Shown here one piece after another: positions 34,541-45,524 of a stretch of 64,000 bases of DNA. Source of the DNA: Silene conica. Its lineage: Eukaryota > Streptophyta > Magnoliopsida > Caryophyllales > Caryophyllaceae. Every line of letters starts with the position of its first letter. Positions within the stretch are counted from its first letter, which is position 1. The position numbers were made by a program, and so were the translations under genes. The notes beneath the pieces were generated by a model. The model saw nothing but the letters and a program-made list of their open reading frames with translations, did no database searches and was not told where the DNA came from. The stretch is from NCBI GenBank assembly GCA_029255685.2, contig CM055312.2, forward strand, positions 67,773,792-67,837,791, in the 5' to 3' direction.

Positions 34541-35232
34541 ATTAAGTGGTAAATAATGCATATGCTCGTAAAAATGGAATAAAACCTTATTGTCGATTAC
34601 ATAAAACTTAGCATCCTTGTCTTTTATAACAGCTAATAAAACACTAAAAATAAGTAATGTGAAATACATGTCCGCAAAAAGAAAAAAACATAATCCAAGC
34701 TTGTGCATCTAATGCTCGTATGGCATATTCTTCGCATGTAAACTTGTTTGCTCCATGTTTGTACACCCAAGTCCAAAGAAAAGCAACTGAAACACCTATA
34801 CCAAAAAAGTAGAAAAATATATTATACAAGTGTCATTAGAAATAAATTACGATTTATTCAATATGAATATTATGATGAACCAAGTTGCTGGTGGTTCAAC
34901 CAATAATTGAGAGACAGGCTCCTTCCTATCCATTCAATTAATCTGACTTCAGATAGATTAGTCTGTAATAAAATAAAGTCTTTCTCTTCCCCTTCAACCA
35001 AAAAGATACAGCTCAGGCAAAGAAATACAAACAGAAAACAGAAATTCAAGAGGATGGCCTATCAATATAGTAGTCTAATCCTCTGACCATTTAGGGGAGC
35101 TGCTTTTTCTCATATCGGCCGATTCTACATATAGTATAAAATTACGAAGCAAAGTTAAGGGACGTGATATAAACTTCTAATTCATCAGATTATAGGGCGG
35201 ATGATCCTCCTTTTCTAATAAGGCGAAGATGA
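34541..35232. other. CACTA interior without a gene
   Basis: About 690 bases; nothing recognised. Confidence 0.4.
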
Positions 35233-35560
35233 GTGGCATTCCATTCAAATTCTAATCATAAGAAAGGGAAATCCAATATATATTTCAATGGAGTCACACA
35301 GCAAGTACAGAATGATATCTTGGAGGTTTCTGGTTGTAAGGAGGGATCCCTCCCCTTCAAGTACTTGGGAGTTCCTATCAAATCCTCTAGATTGAATATG
35401 ACTGACTGCCAACCCCTGATTAATAATGTTATTGATCATATTAGACGACTAGGGTGCAAGGAAGTTATCATATGCTGGGAGAGTGGTGATGATCAAGGCT
35501 GTTCTTAACACTTTACACAACTATTGGGCCAGTATATCATAGCACACATTTCTACAGTAG
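35233..35560 (+). pseudogene. Non-LTR (LINE) reverse transcriptase fragment
   Basis: Open frame whose residues 10-75 match the region just C-terminal to the catalytic box of plant L1-type RTs: KSNIYFNGV, then LPFKYLGVPIKSSRLN, DCQPLI and HIRRLG. A frame change near 35470 continues with AGRVVMIKAVLNTLHNYWAS, then stops. No active-site FADD is present because the 5' part is missing. It lies inside the large CACTA element, so it is either a nested LINE scrap or captured DNA; no poly(A) or target duplication was found. Confidence 0.85.
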
Positions 35561-37160
35561 GTTGGTTACCGAATTACAAGCAGACTAGTAAAAGGTAAAC
35601 CAAAAGGTGGTCTTTATATGCTTTTACCCTTCATATTAGGCACCGGGGGAGAATCGGATCAGTTGTATTACAATTTGATGAGGGTTGTCAGCCTGAACAA
35701 TATAGGATTACGTTTGTGCCACATTTGAAGTCCGACTTAACTATCCCAGTGTGTTTTAACTTTCGCCTTCCGTGCCTCTAGCCCCCAAGTCTTACTGACA
35801 ATTACAAAAAAAAAAAGCTTTCTTTATACCTCTTTTGCACGTGATTGATACCCAATTATTTGCAACAAATCCTCAACTCGCGATTGAGCTAGATTTCATT
35901 GTTTACTCATCACTCTGATCTCCTTCTCCATCTGTAAACAAAAAAATACATGCTTAACAATTTCCATAAAGTACTCCATCATCAAAAACAGTAACATGGG
36001 GTTGAGCTTCTCAAAATGACTATCGAGAGTAATCAGCGTACAAATATTACACAGTCATTTATAATGGTTATTCTACATTGGTGGCTAGCCTTTAATCAGA
36101 AGCAATGATTCATTTAGGTAATCATAGACCAAATGATCACACGTCATTATTGATCATTACAGATACCAATATACCATCCTTTGTAGATTTAGCAACTTCA
36201 TCTCTTACTAACATATCAAAATTCAAGTTACGAGGATTTTTATTACCCATTGTATCTATTCATAAATATCTCCCACTAGATACTCAGTAATTACCCTCAT
36301 AGTGTATGTTTTTACACTGCTTGCTCGTTGATAAAAACAAGTGTCAGTCAGAAACTATATATAATTAAAAATATGAGAGATATATAGTCAATCACTGGTA
36401 GAAGCAAAAAAAGATGGTCTATTTACTTACAATTTATACTACTTACTACCGAAAGAGCAATTTCTTTTGTTCCCTCATCGTACGCTTGTTTGAAGGAGCA
36501 ATTGCCTGAAAATACGTTGTCTAACACCATAGAGATATCCTAGCACAGAATTTGAAGACTTGAAGCATGGGATTATCTGTCACGCGAAGGCTCTACTGAA
36601 CAGTGATAATTTGGGTCAGCCAGAGACTTCTTGGTTTGAGCAATTGCTGTGCCGATGATGAATGAAGTCTGGAACTATGTAGATTGGTGATGTGCAGATG
36701 CTGAAATCAGTGAGCAGATGATGTGCAAACTGGGTTTGTGCCTCTGTGATACTGAATGGAGACAGGAGTAGTCTAGTGAAGCTTATGAATGCTAAATAGT
36801 GACCAGTAGTTGACAATCAGGGATAGAAGTTGCAGAAACAATAGATGAACTGAGTGAGTGCTTTTTATTGTTGACGAGCAGTGACCTGATATGCCAGGCA
36901 GTGACAGAAAAGGATGAGAACATGACTGGGCAGTAACATAATAAAAAGTAGATTTTGTTTGCTGATTTCAGTGCTGATATATGAATTACGCATAACTGTA
37001 TATGAATTCTTTTATCTTGGATTTTTTGGTAATACACACTCTCATTTCACCAAAAAAAATACCCATAGGCACAATCATAAATATGAAAATATGTCACGAC
37101 AGGATATTTGAATAAAAACATAAGGCATACTGCAATATGTTCATATGCATCATGAAGACC
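35561..37160. other. CACTA interior without a recognised gene
   Basis: About 1.6 kb of moderately AT-rich DNA. Short open frames only, none with a motif I know. Confidence 0.4.
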
Positions 37161-37282
37161 TGTATGGCTGTATCCTATACGGGAGCTTGTCTTGAAATCA
37201 TAAATGGGGACCTCCACATCCTTCCCTGCCTTAAGGTCATTTTTATTCTGAAGCAATGTATCATAATCTGTCAATCGCGGAT
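37161..37282 (-). pseudogene. Captured exon of a TTM/uridine-kinase-like gene
   Basis: On minus, after the acceptor TCTCCAACAG, the exon reads DPRLTDYDTLL, NDLKAGKDVEVPIYDFK and SSRIGY. This matches, as I recall the family, the P-loop (uridine kinase-like) domain of plant triphosphate tunnel metalloenzymes TTM1/TTM2, which also carry a CYTH domain. Here only this exon is visible; the preceding Walker A exon and the following exon are absent, and after GY the reading departs from the family (SHTG). The true 3' edge may be near 37169. It is a gene scrap in a CACTA element, on the same strand as the kinase exon at 38631-38690. Confidence 0.8.
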
Positions 37283-38630
37283 CTGTTGGAGATAAACTAT
37301 GACACACAAAGCACATATGTCTTAGAGCTTAATCGTTCTCACCTTGTACCGATGCATTGTGTATTTGTGTCTCACATGTGCAAAGGATTCTGAAAAAAAA
37401 AACTTTAATTTTGTATATCAATGTAGGTTAACTGACACACGACTCGAACTGTCAAATATCATATATTATTGAGAAATTAATCAATTATCAGTCCATGTAA
37501 ACATCATATGACCTTCAAGGTTAAATAACGATGATATAATAACATGAAATGGTACTAAAGCAGATAAATTGTGGGTGAAATAGATACATCAAGTATACCT
37601 AAAAGGGGCTGACTGGGACAGCTACAGTCCACCTCTGGATGTGAGCAGGTCTTGGAAGAGCATCTGCAAAATCAAAAAGGAATTTAAGGCAGGTTCAGCA
37701 ATGGAAAATGGCATTTGAATGACGAGGGGTACTCTATCAGAAGTGGGTACGATTGGCTAAGAACAAACAACACAAAACAATTACAATACATGTTCGTCCC
37801 AAGAGAACAATTTCTCGAGCCAGTACAAGAATGCAACCAAAATTTGAGAGCTCTGCTGCAGAAAGTTTTTTGATTTGCCTGAAAAAATCAGGGTTAGGTT
37901 AAAATATCACTCTTAGTATAAAATCCAACAGGGAAGTTAATAACAGAAAAGCTAAGAAACTATCTCAATAGAATAGTTATAGCTAGATCTAAGCGAGAAA
38001 AGAGAGACAGACAAACATACCACACACAAATCTCAAGTCCAAACAAAAAAGTAGAAAATTACAGTGGTTTTCGCTTAATAAACAATGCCAGGAATAGACA
38101 TTTTCTAACCAACAGACAGAATAATTTGATGTATGATCTGAACTCACATTGAGTACAATAAGATTCAGAGCTTCCAAATCCACGCGGGCTTAGTTATTGC
38201 CAGAAATTCTTAAACTAAAATCAGATGCCCTTATCTATTAATTCTAAATTAACATAATTCAAACTTCCTTATCATGTGTCTTTCTTCAAGTGTTTTAAAT
38301 TGATATGTAAACTCTGCTCTAAACCATTTTCAATCCTTACCGATATACTTATATTTATATTGATACTCAAACCAGTACTAACTAATACAAAAGGCCTCTG
38401 CAATTATGTGAAACAGTCAAACAACAATGAGCCTATGTAAAAACCTTCACGTAATTTCCTTAACTGAAGAAATGTAAAATTAGGACAAAACAGGCAGCGA
38501 GTGCCAATTTTAATATCTCCTTACAACCTCAAGGCCTGTGAGGAAAAAGAAAATAAGGACGTGAATATCTTGATATCTGCTTAAAAATTCAAACAACCTC
38601 AGGGCATCGGGTAAACCAATTTTCAATTAC
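37283..38630. other. CACTA interior, possible further exons
   Basis: About 1.35 kb. On minus, 37663-37600 is bounded by TTTTGCAG and GTATAC and could be another captured exon of about 64 bases; its product is not recognised. Otherwise nothing. Confidence 0.35.
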
Positions 38631-38690
38631 CTGAAAAACTACACCAAAGGAACCAATGCCCACCACACGTTCTGCAAAGTAAGAAACTGT
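38631..38690 (-). pseudogene. Captured exon of a GSK3/shaggy-like kinase
   Basis: A 60-base exon on minus with acceptor TTTTCCAG and donor GTAATT encodes TVSYFAERVVGIGSFGVVFQ. This is the glycine-loop exon of plant GSK3/SHAGGY-like kinases (family pattern SYMAERVVGxGSFGVVFQ). The loop GIGSFGVV is intact. Length and both splice sites match an intact exon, so the DNA was copied from a genomic gene, not from mRNA. No other kinase exon (VAIKK, HRDIKPQN) is visible nearby, so no kinase can be made. It may contribute to a chimeric transcript with the TTM-like exon downstream on the same strand. Confidence 0.9.
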
Positions 38691-39689
38691 CTGGAAAATA
38701 GATGTGTGTAGTGTTAAGAAGGAATTTTTATAACGCCTCAATTAAAAACAATAGAAGCATCGACACCACAACTAAAGTTTGTAAGAATTTCACACCTGAA
38801 TGCAAAAATCTCAAGCTAATCTATTTTGTTAACTCATTCATAATACATAGTTTCACGCCAAGAGGTTGATTAAGCTTAGGAAGCTTACTAATTGGCACCA
38901 AAGCATCACCAGAATTGACTGTTAACTAATCGCAATAATTGACTGTTTCGACACACCGAATAATGTAGCAACAGAATCATAAGTATCACAAGGCTGAAAA
39001 CATAAGAAACTAAGTAATTAACATTATTCCTGAACTGGGATTTACTGGGACACTTACAAAAAACAGGAAAAATTGCATCAGAACCAATTTCAAGATCTTC
39101 AGCGACAAGTGTAGGATTAACAACTTCAACCGATTCCTAATTAAGGAACTGGGTTTATGTAGGTGTATTCTTTACTCCTATATCTCAATCAAAACATGTA
39201 AATGAATAGAAAAATGAAATGAATGGGTAATGAAATGTAAATTTGGGGATTCAAACAATCAATTAGAAGAATCATAATAATAATAATAATTGAAAGCAAA
39301 CAAGATAAATAACCGTATTGTATGCTGCAAATTCAGTAAAGTTAGAACTTTAGAAATAAGGTTAAAAAACTGAAACCCTAAGTTAAGACACATATGGGTT
39401 AGAGGAGAAACATAGTTGAAGGATGAGCAGACGATTTAGAGGAGCAGTGATGATGGCGGTGGCGATGAAGCAACGATGGCGCAGAGGAGGAATGGATGAG
39501 AGCAGCGATGGAGCAGACGAGTTTTGCAAGTGAGAGCAGTGATGGAGTAGCGATGAAGATCAGAGTATAAGTCTTTTATTTATTATAATTAATAATTTTA
39601 GTATAAGTGGAATACGAGTAAAATAATGTATTGTACGTGTTTAAGAAATATGCAAATAGCGTTAAAATTATATGTTTTTGCGCCAAACT
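38691..39689. other. CACTA interior, 5'-end-like region of the captured-exon unit
   Basis: About 1 kb. On minus, 39560-39420 is rich in CTCATCC/CATCGCTGC motifs, resembling a transcript 5' end or first exon upstream of the kinase exon. No firm coding call. Confidence 0.4.
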
Positions 39690-39909
39690 TCAGTTTAATA
39701 AATGGCAACGGTCAATACAAAACCGTTGCCTTAATTGTGTACAAAAAATACATATGACAACGGTTTCTGGGTGGACCGTTGTCATATGAGTTTTTTCTCT
39801 ATATTTGGCAACGGTCGTTGTTAACAACCGTTGCCTTTTCTGATAGACAACGGTTATTTTTGATGACCGTTGTCATTTGTTCATGCCTAAAGTCATTTCT
39901 GTACTAGTG
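39690..39909. repeat. CACTA terminal region of a second family, copy 1
   Basis: GGCAACGGT/ACCGTTGCC subterminal motifs ending CCTAAAGTCATTTCTGTACTAGTG. Terminal CACTAGTAC reads inward on minus. No matching left end was found. Confidence 0.78.
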
Positions 39910-40189
39910 GAGATTTATCCCGATCATATGAACAACTAATGGAAAAGCAAAACCCTAGAAATAAAATTTGAATATAAAAAAAGCTTGTTCAAAGACATTA
40001 AGGACTAAACTGTGGGTAGGACGGGGTTGTCGACATTACAGAACAACCATTGAATTCGCGCACAAGTTGAAGAGCTGGTATTGAAGAGAATCGATGTGCG
40101 AAAAACTAATATGTATGTGAGAACCGTAAGAAATGAAAATGGGAGAGTTTCAGCGAATTGAGTTTTCTAGGCTGATGGTAAATTTTATT

Positions 40190-40405
40190 TTATTAAATGG
40201 CAACGGTTAATATAAAACCGTTGCCTTAATTATGTACGAAAAATATATATGGCAACGGTTTTTGAGTTAACCATTGCCGTATGAGTGTTTTTTCTATATT
40301 TGGCAACGGTCGTTGTTAAAACCCGTTGCCTTTTCTAATAGGCCAACGGTTATATTTAATGACAGTTGCCACTTGTCCATGCCTAAAGTCATTTTTGTAC
40401 TAGTG
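40190..40405. repeat. CACTA terminal region of a second family, copy 2
   Basis: Same order of GGCAACGGT/ACCGTTGCC motifs as 39690-39909, ending AAAGTCATTTTTGTACTAGTG, in the same orientation about 495 bases further on. Confidence 0.78.
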
Positions 40406-42323
40406 TAATCATAATAAGATCATTTACGTCCAATAATAAGAATAATCATAATAAGATCATTTACGTCAATAGTGAAGAACATTAAGTACGAATATTGTTC
40501 ACATCTCGCAATAATACGGCGCAATCATCTTGATGTCACAGTACACACCATGTTGCACTAATAATTTTGTACTATTATTTGTTATCATATCAAAAATATT
40601 AGTCACGGTAAAAATCCAGTGCGTAGCTAAGAGCAATAATTAGTCACGGGTAATTTACTTGTGACAATAAATCACAATTAGCCACGGTAAAAATTCAGTG
40701 GGTGGCTAAGAGCAATATAGTCACGGATAATTTAGCTGGAGCAATATAGTCACGGATAATTTAGCTGGAGCAATATAGTCACGGATAATTTAGCTGTGAC
40801 AATAAATCATAATTAGCCACGTTAAGAATTCAGTGTGGCTAAGCACACTAATTAGTCACGGTTAACTTACCTGTGACAATAAATCATATTAGCCACGACA
40901 TTGTGGCTAAAAATAATTATTAGCCACGTTCGTGACTTGATGCGTGACTAAACGCATTTGTTAGCCACGGTCATGGCTTAATTCGTGACTAAAAACAATT
41001 ATTTGTCACGGATATATTTTCCCGTGACATAAATTTTTTTACCAATTAATTTTAAAGGAAAGAGACTTTTTTCCCGTGACTAAGCAAATTTTGGTCACGA
41101 ATTATGAATTCCCGTGACATAAATCGTGACGCAAGTGCCATTTTGTTGTAGTGTTTCTTTCTACGTCTTTGGGGCGTAAGTGCACTTTTTTCACTCTCGG
41201 TGGGTCAAGGGTCTCAATGGTTTCCAGATATTATGTATCACAGCCAAGGGGATGAATCTCCGAGACATATGTTTTTGTCTTGTTGAAGGTATTTCTCTGA
41301 AGCTCAATTGATTAAGATGAGTAAAGATATGTTCGATCATTTGGCCACATGTGATCGTCCTTTCATGAGGGTTGAAGTTGATTCCTGTTTTCAGTCGTTC
41401 GTTCGCCATCAACACACTTACGTTACCCGATGTAGTTACTTTGTTGTTTTATTTTATGTTATTACTAAAATAAGTGCATCTGACCATATGAGTCAAATGC
41501 CACATGTATAAGAACTCATGTTTTACACCTGCCAAAAAAAAAACTTAAATACTACTCCCTTCGATTTTCTTTGTTGTTCTCTTTTGTTTAGGGCACTAGA
41601 ATTAAGGAAAAGTTGAAAAGGTGTAAAAAAAGACAAGGGTTTTGATTGGAGAGAGAAAATCTTAATTAAAAGCAAATAAAATTGATAAATCTTAATCTTT
41701 CACTCCAAAAAATAATCTAAAACTATGAATCAAAATCTTCTAGAATTCTGGAAAACAAATCCTTTCACTCCAGAATTCAGGAAAAATGCATCTTTCATTT
41801 CCAGAATTCTGGAAAACCACCATTGATGCCAAATTCCAGAATTTTCAACTTCTTCATAAATATCGTCAGAAGTTACATAAATTCGGAGATTACATATTCG
41901 GTCCTTAAAATATGAAATTACATACCCGTTCATAACTATTGTCTTAAATTACAAACTCGACACTTATAATTTGAAATTACATAAATTTCCAATACAACCG
42001 AAAATAAAAAATTAAACGAAACGAAACTTCAGATTTGCATGCAAGGTCGTTCTTCAATGTTGAATTTTAATCTGTACTGTAATAATGAAGAAGACACACA
42101 AGTTGTGCATTAAATTTAAGATAGGCACGAAAATTTCATTTTTGCGCCGTTTCCAAATTTTTCAGCAAGTTAAATTTATGCACCAACATTCATCAAATTG
42201 TGCAAAGTTCAAATTCATTTAGGGTTCTCAAGTATAAAAGGGAGATTTGTTTTAAATCTGAACATTTATCAGCAAACAAACAAAAGCAACCAACATTAAA
42301 TACAATCAACACTTATTTACAAA

Positions 42324-43696
42324 GTGTCAAATCCACATAAATACCTCAACATGTATAAAACCAAAAACCTAACTAATTTTAAAAGACAGAAAATAGTCCA
42401 AATACTAATTGAAAAATGTGAGAATGGTAAACCAGCAAAAGGTACCATGAATGCAATAGCAATACAGTTTAATGTAACAAGGAAAACTATCACAAATATA
42501 TGGCAGAAAGCAAGACAGCAAAGAGATAATGGGGAAGTTATCAACGTCGTCACCAACAAGATAAAGGGGAAAAAAGGGAGTTTAAAAATAGTGTTTGATG
42601 AAGAGAAGTTCAAGGACGTTGAGTTGGGTGACAAAACAACACAACGAAGGGTGGCAAAAGTTATGAAATGCAGTCAATCTTTGGTACATAAATGGATAAG
42701 TGACAAGGTCATAAGGAGCCATACGAATTCACTAAAACCAGGTTTAACTGATAAAAACAAGCTTTGTAGGTTACTTTTGTGTCTTTCTCAACTACATTAT
42801 GATCACATTATTAGTCAAGTGAAATTTAAAGATCAAAATAATGTTATACACATTGGTGAAAAGTGGTTTTACATAACAAAAGACGGTCAAAGGTACTACT
42901 TGTCACAAACAGAACCAGAACCTTATAGAAGTGTTCAATCTAAAACATTCATAGGTAAAATAATGTTCATGTGTGCAGTTGGTAGACCACATTATGATAG
43001 AAACAATAAAGTCATATTTGATGGGAAGTTTGGAATTTGGCCATTTATAAGCTTGGTAGCAGCAAAAAAGAATTCAAAAAATAGGGTTGTAGGAATAATG
43101 GAAACTAAGCCAATTGAATAAATTAACAAGCAAGTGGTGAAAGAAATGATGTTAGGGACAGTGATGCCTGAAATAAAGAGGAAATGGCCAGCCAATGCAA
43201 CAAAGACAATATTTATTCAACAAGACAATGCACATCCACATTTGAACATGATTTGGAATTCAGAGAGGCAACAAGTTCAGATGGATGGAATATTCAACTA
43301 GTACAACAACCACCAAATGCACCAGATATGAATGCGTTGGATTTGGGATTTTTTAGGGCAATTCAGCCATTAAAAATACTAAGTAGCTCTTACAAGTTCG
43401 ATGAGTTGGTGGAAGCGGTAACTAATGCATTTAACAATGTAGAAACTGTTAAGCTAAATTATGTGTTTATAACATGGTAGCCTTGTATGCTAGAAGTGAT
43501 AAAAATCAGAGGACACAATAGGTACAAGATACCACATATGCACAAGTTAAAGTTGGCAAGAGTTGGAACACTACCACAATATTTACAGGCAGACCTAGAT
43601 GTGGTGAAGGAGTCTATTAGGTACGTTCATAATATAGGTGATGAAAGTGACCTTTATCGGCTTTCTCAACTCATAGATTTAATTATGTTGAACTGA
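42324..43696 (+). pseudogene. Plant mariner-like transposase
   Basis: Cut-and-paste transposase of the DD39D plant MLE group. Residues 10-140 form paired helix-turn-helix DNA-binding domains (LTNFKRQKIVQIL, FNVTRKTITNIWQKA, TTQRRVAKVMKCSQSLVHKW). The catalytic core has IHIGEKWFY, YYLSQTEPEPYRSVQSKTFIGKIMF, FIQQDNAHPH and PDMNALDLGFF. The family has IHIDEKW at the first site, so the first catalytic Asp is Gly here; the second and third Asp remain. TAA at 43119, a frame change near 43240 and TAG after VFITW near 43478 break the frame; the C-terminus continues to 43696 (YKIPHMHKLKLARVGTLP). Non-functional. Confidence 0.92.
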
Positions 43697-44120
43697 CCAT
43701 AAATCTAAACAAACATTTTGTTTATGTTGTTTATTATACTCATTTTGTCTTAAGTTTTGTAGTACACCAAACAACCTACCAATAACAATAACTTTTTGAA
43801 CATCAACAACATAGAAGTTGAAGAACACAGAAGTGAATGCAGAAGAATCATGTTGTAATTTTTTAGGGTTTAATATTATCGGTGTATGAACTTTGCATAT
43901 TCAATGATGTTTTTGGTGCATTTAATTTATTTTTCAACTCGACATTCAACTAAAAATTACAGAATATGAAGAACTACTTCAGATCTGACTGCATGCATAG
44001 TCGCTTCATATTCTTAGAATATGGTGGCATTATGCATGCAACCAGATCTGAGCCCTCAAAATATCATTGGGCCATTTACTCAGAAGAAACCCAGCAATTC
44101 ATGCAATTCATCAATAGTTT
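43697..44120. other. Mariner interior without a gene
   Basis: About 420 bases; no coding seen. Perfect 10 bp ATATTCTTAG/inverse-like and CAGATCTG motifs near 43980-44050 are unremarkable. Confidence 0.35.
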
Positions 44121-44626
44121 TTAAAAAGAAAAAAAATACTGGAAACTGGAGAAAAAAGGAATCGAAATTAGCCTCGTTAATTCTTCCAGAATTAACTTAA
44201 ATGCAGGAAAATAGTTCGACATTTCAACAATAAACCACCATCTATGTTCAGAAGTTTGTTGCATGGCCCATACCCTTTTCTTTATCTCCTCTTCCTCTGC
44301 CAATCTTCGTTCAAATTCACGTTGAAGACCCTCCATCCTCTCATCAAACGCGGGACAAGTCTCAGGCACAAAAGTATCAAAATGACCGACAAAATCAGGA
44401 ATACAAACTTCAGAATCATCATCATCTTTCATGATCATCGACAAATCTTCAACCCTATGTTTCAACCCGTCAACTTTCATCCTCTCTAAATCAATTAAAA
44501 CCTGCAAAATAGAAAAATGGCCGCATTAGAAAGCAGATTTGGACATTAAAAAGCAACTTCATAATCGTAAGATTCGTAACAATTAAAAAAATGTAAAAGA
44601 AAAATTAAAACCTGGAAATATGGCAT
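44121..44626 (-). CDS. Unknown antisense ORF inside the mariner element
   Basis: Minus-strand frame with no ATG at its 5' edge, but an acceptor TTTTGCAG at its start (44502). A small exon upstream (44626-44612, ATGCCATATTTCCAG) joins in phase across a 110-base GT-AG intron, giving about 131 residues. The product is acidic and helical: residues ~10-45 with a DDDD stretch, and ~65-95 (ERMEGLQREFERRLAEEEEIKKR) predict coiled coil. I recognise no family. Plant mariners normally carry only a transposase, so this could be captured host sequence or an accessory gene. The donor (GTTTTA) is weak, and no homologue could be checked. Confidence 0.4.
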
Positions 44627-45269
44627 ATCTGAATATTTCAGATATTAACAAAGACAACGACAGAGAGAATACGGCAGAGTGAATACGAATTTTAACGGGT
44701 GAAGTATGAAGGAATGAAGGGAATAATGATCTCAGATTTAATTAATTATAGAGAGAATCGGCAGGAGAGATGAATGAATGAGGGTTTGAATGAGGAAAAT
44801 GAAGATGCAAGAGGGAGTTTGAAGGGTGAAGTATGAAGACGACATACGAGAGGGATGAGGGGATTAGGGTTTGAATGGGTGAAGTATGAAGACGACAGAA
44901 GAAAGGGATGAAGATGTATGAGGGAGATTGAAGGGTGTACAAGTGTGAGGGAGATTTAGGGTTAGGGTTGGGAATGTTCTAGATGACAAGATTTAAGATG
45001 GGTAGATTGGGTTAAGGTGCGTAAATTGGGCTAGGTGGGTTTAATTGGCTTAATTTAGTTTGGATTAGGTTAATTGGGTTGGTTTAGGGGGAGTGAAGGT
45101 GGGCCAAGTGAATGACATTTTATGTAAATCTGAAAATAGAACAAGGACAGTCTATTAATTTTACCTCTACTTTTTTTTACTAAATATGGAAATAGAGAAC
45201 AACATTGATATTGATTGAATTGGGAAAGGGGGGAGTATATCTTTAAGAGCACGTATAAGGCTAATTATA

Positions 45270-45511
45270 TATTTTTTGGGTAACGAGGGAATCCGCAGCC
45301 GCTACCTTAGGTGCGCACTGGTTAAACTCCCGGGTATATGTGATAACCTGTAAACCACATACACCAGGTCTCGGGTGGCAGACTCGAAGTCTATTTAGGC
45401 ATGGACTCGGGCCAAGAATGTTTCACAAGATTTTGCTCTTGGGGAGGCTAGAATCCGGGTCTCCTGGGAATTTCACCCAAATTTTAACCACTAGACTCCA
45501 GCCTTGCGGGC
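45270..45511 (-). mobile_element. tRNA-derived SINE with 13 bp target duplication
   Basis: AAGGCTAATTATA at 45257-45269 and 45512-45524 flank 242 bases. On minus: GGAGTCTAGTGGTTAAAATTT (box A-like TAGTGGTTAA), GGATTCTAGCC (box B-like), then a body and a 3' tail GCGGATTCCCTCGTTACCCAAAAAA. Promoter boxes, length, tail and flanks all fit a plant SINE. Confidence 0.9.
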
Positions 45512-45524
45512 AAGGCTAATTATA

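Larger units (their letters stand above)
33966..41153. mobile_element. Large CACTA element, 7.2 kb, carrying captured exons
   Basis: Terminal inverted repeats of at least 24 bases: CACTACAACAAAATGGCACT at the left and its complement at the right. Subterminal blocks (33985-34540 and 40590-41135) are dense in GTGGCTAAA/TTAGCCACG motifs; a 29-base unit is tandemly triplicated at 40710-40795. No CACTA transposase recognised. Flanked by TTTC on both sides. Cargo: LINE RT scrap, TTM-like and GSK3-like exons, and two ends of another CACTA family. Confidence 0.88.
32628..41541 (+). mobile_element. Poly(A) retroposon (LINE-type), plus, split by a CACTA element
   Basis: Perfect AACTTAAATACTACTC at 32612-32627 and 41542-41557. 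The 3' end is CCTGCC followed by an A tract (41534-41541). The 5' part (32628-33965) starts with pyrimidine-rich, 5'-UTR-like DNA (CTGTAAAACACTAAAAACCC). After removing the CACTA element (33966-41153) the insert is about 1.7 kb. No intact ORF or RT motif is seen; open frames at 33302-33589 and 33767-34147 have no known motif, and the latter runs into the CACTA end. Confidence 0.8.
41555..45235 (+). mobile_element. Mariner-like element (plant MLE), 3.7 kb
   Basis: TA-flanked (41553-41554, 45236-45237) with imperfect inverted ends beginning CTCCCT and CTCCCC and sharing TTGTTGTTCTC/ATGTTGTTCTC slightly inside, the CTCCCTCCG-type ends of plant mariners and Stowaway MITEs. Encodes a broken MLE transposase (plus) and an unrelated minus ORF. 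Its left end lies inside the target duplication of the retroposon at 32628. Confidence 0.82.

Noticed and set aside
39110-39135. Minus peptide SVEVVNPTLVAEDLEIGSD as another captured exon
   Set aside because: Reads plausibly, but no splice sites or family could be assigned.
42317-42634. 105-codon minus frame
   Set aside because: Antisense of the mariner transposase N-terminus.
45270-45511. Possible functional tRNA gene
   Set aside because: Box A/B-like motifs exist but no cloverleaf can be drawn; tail and target duplication show a SINE.
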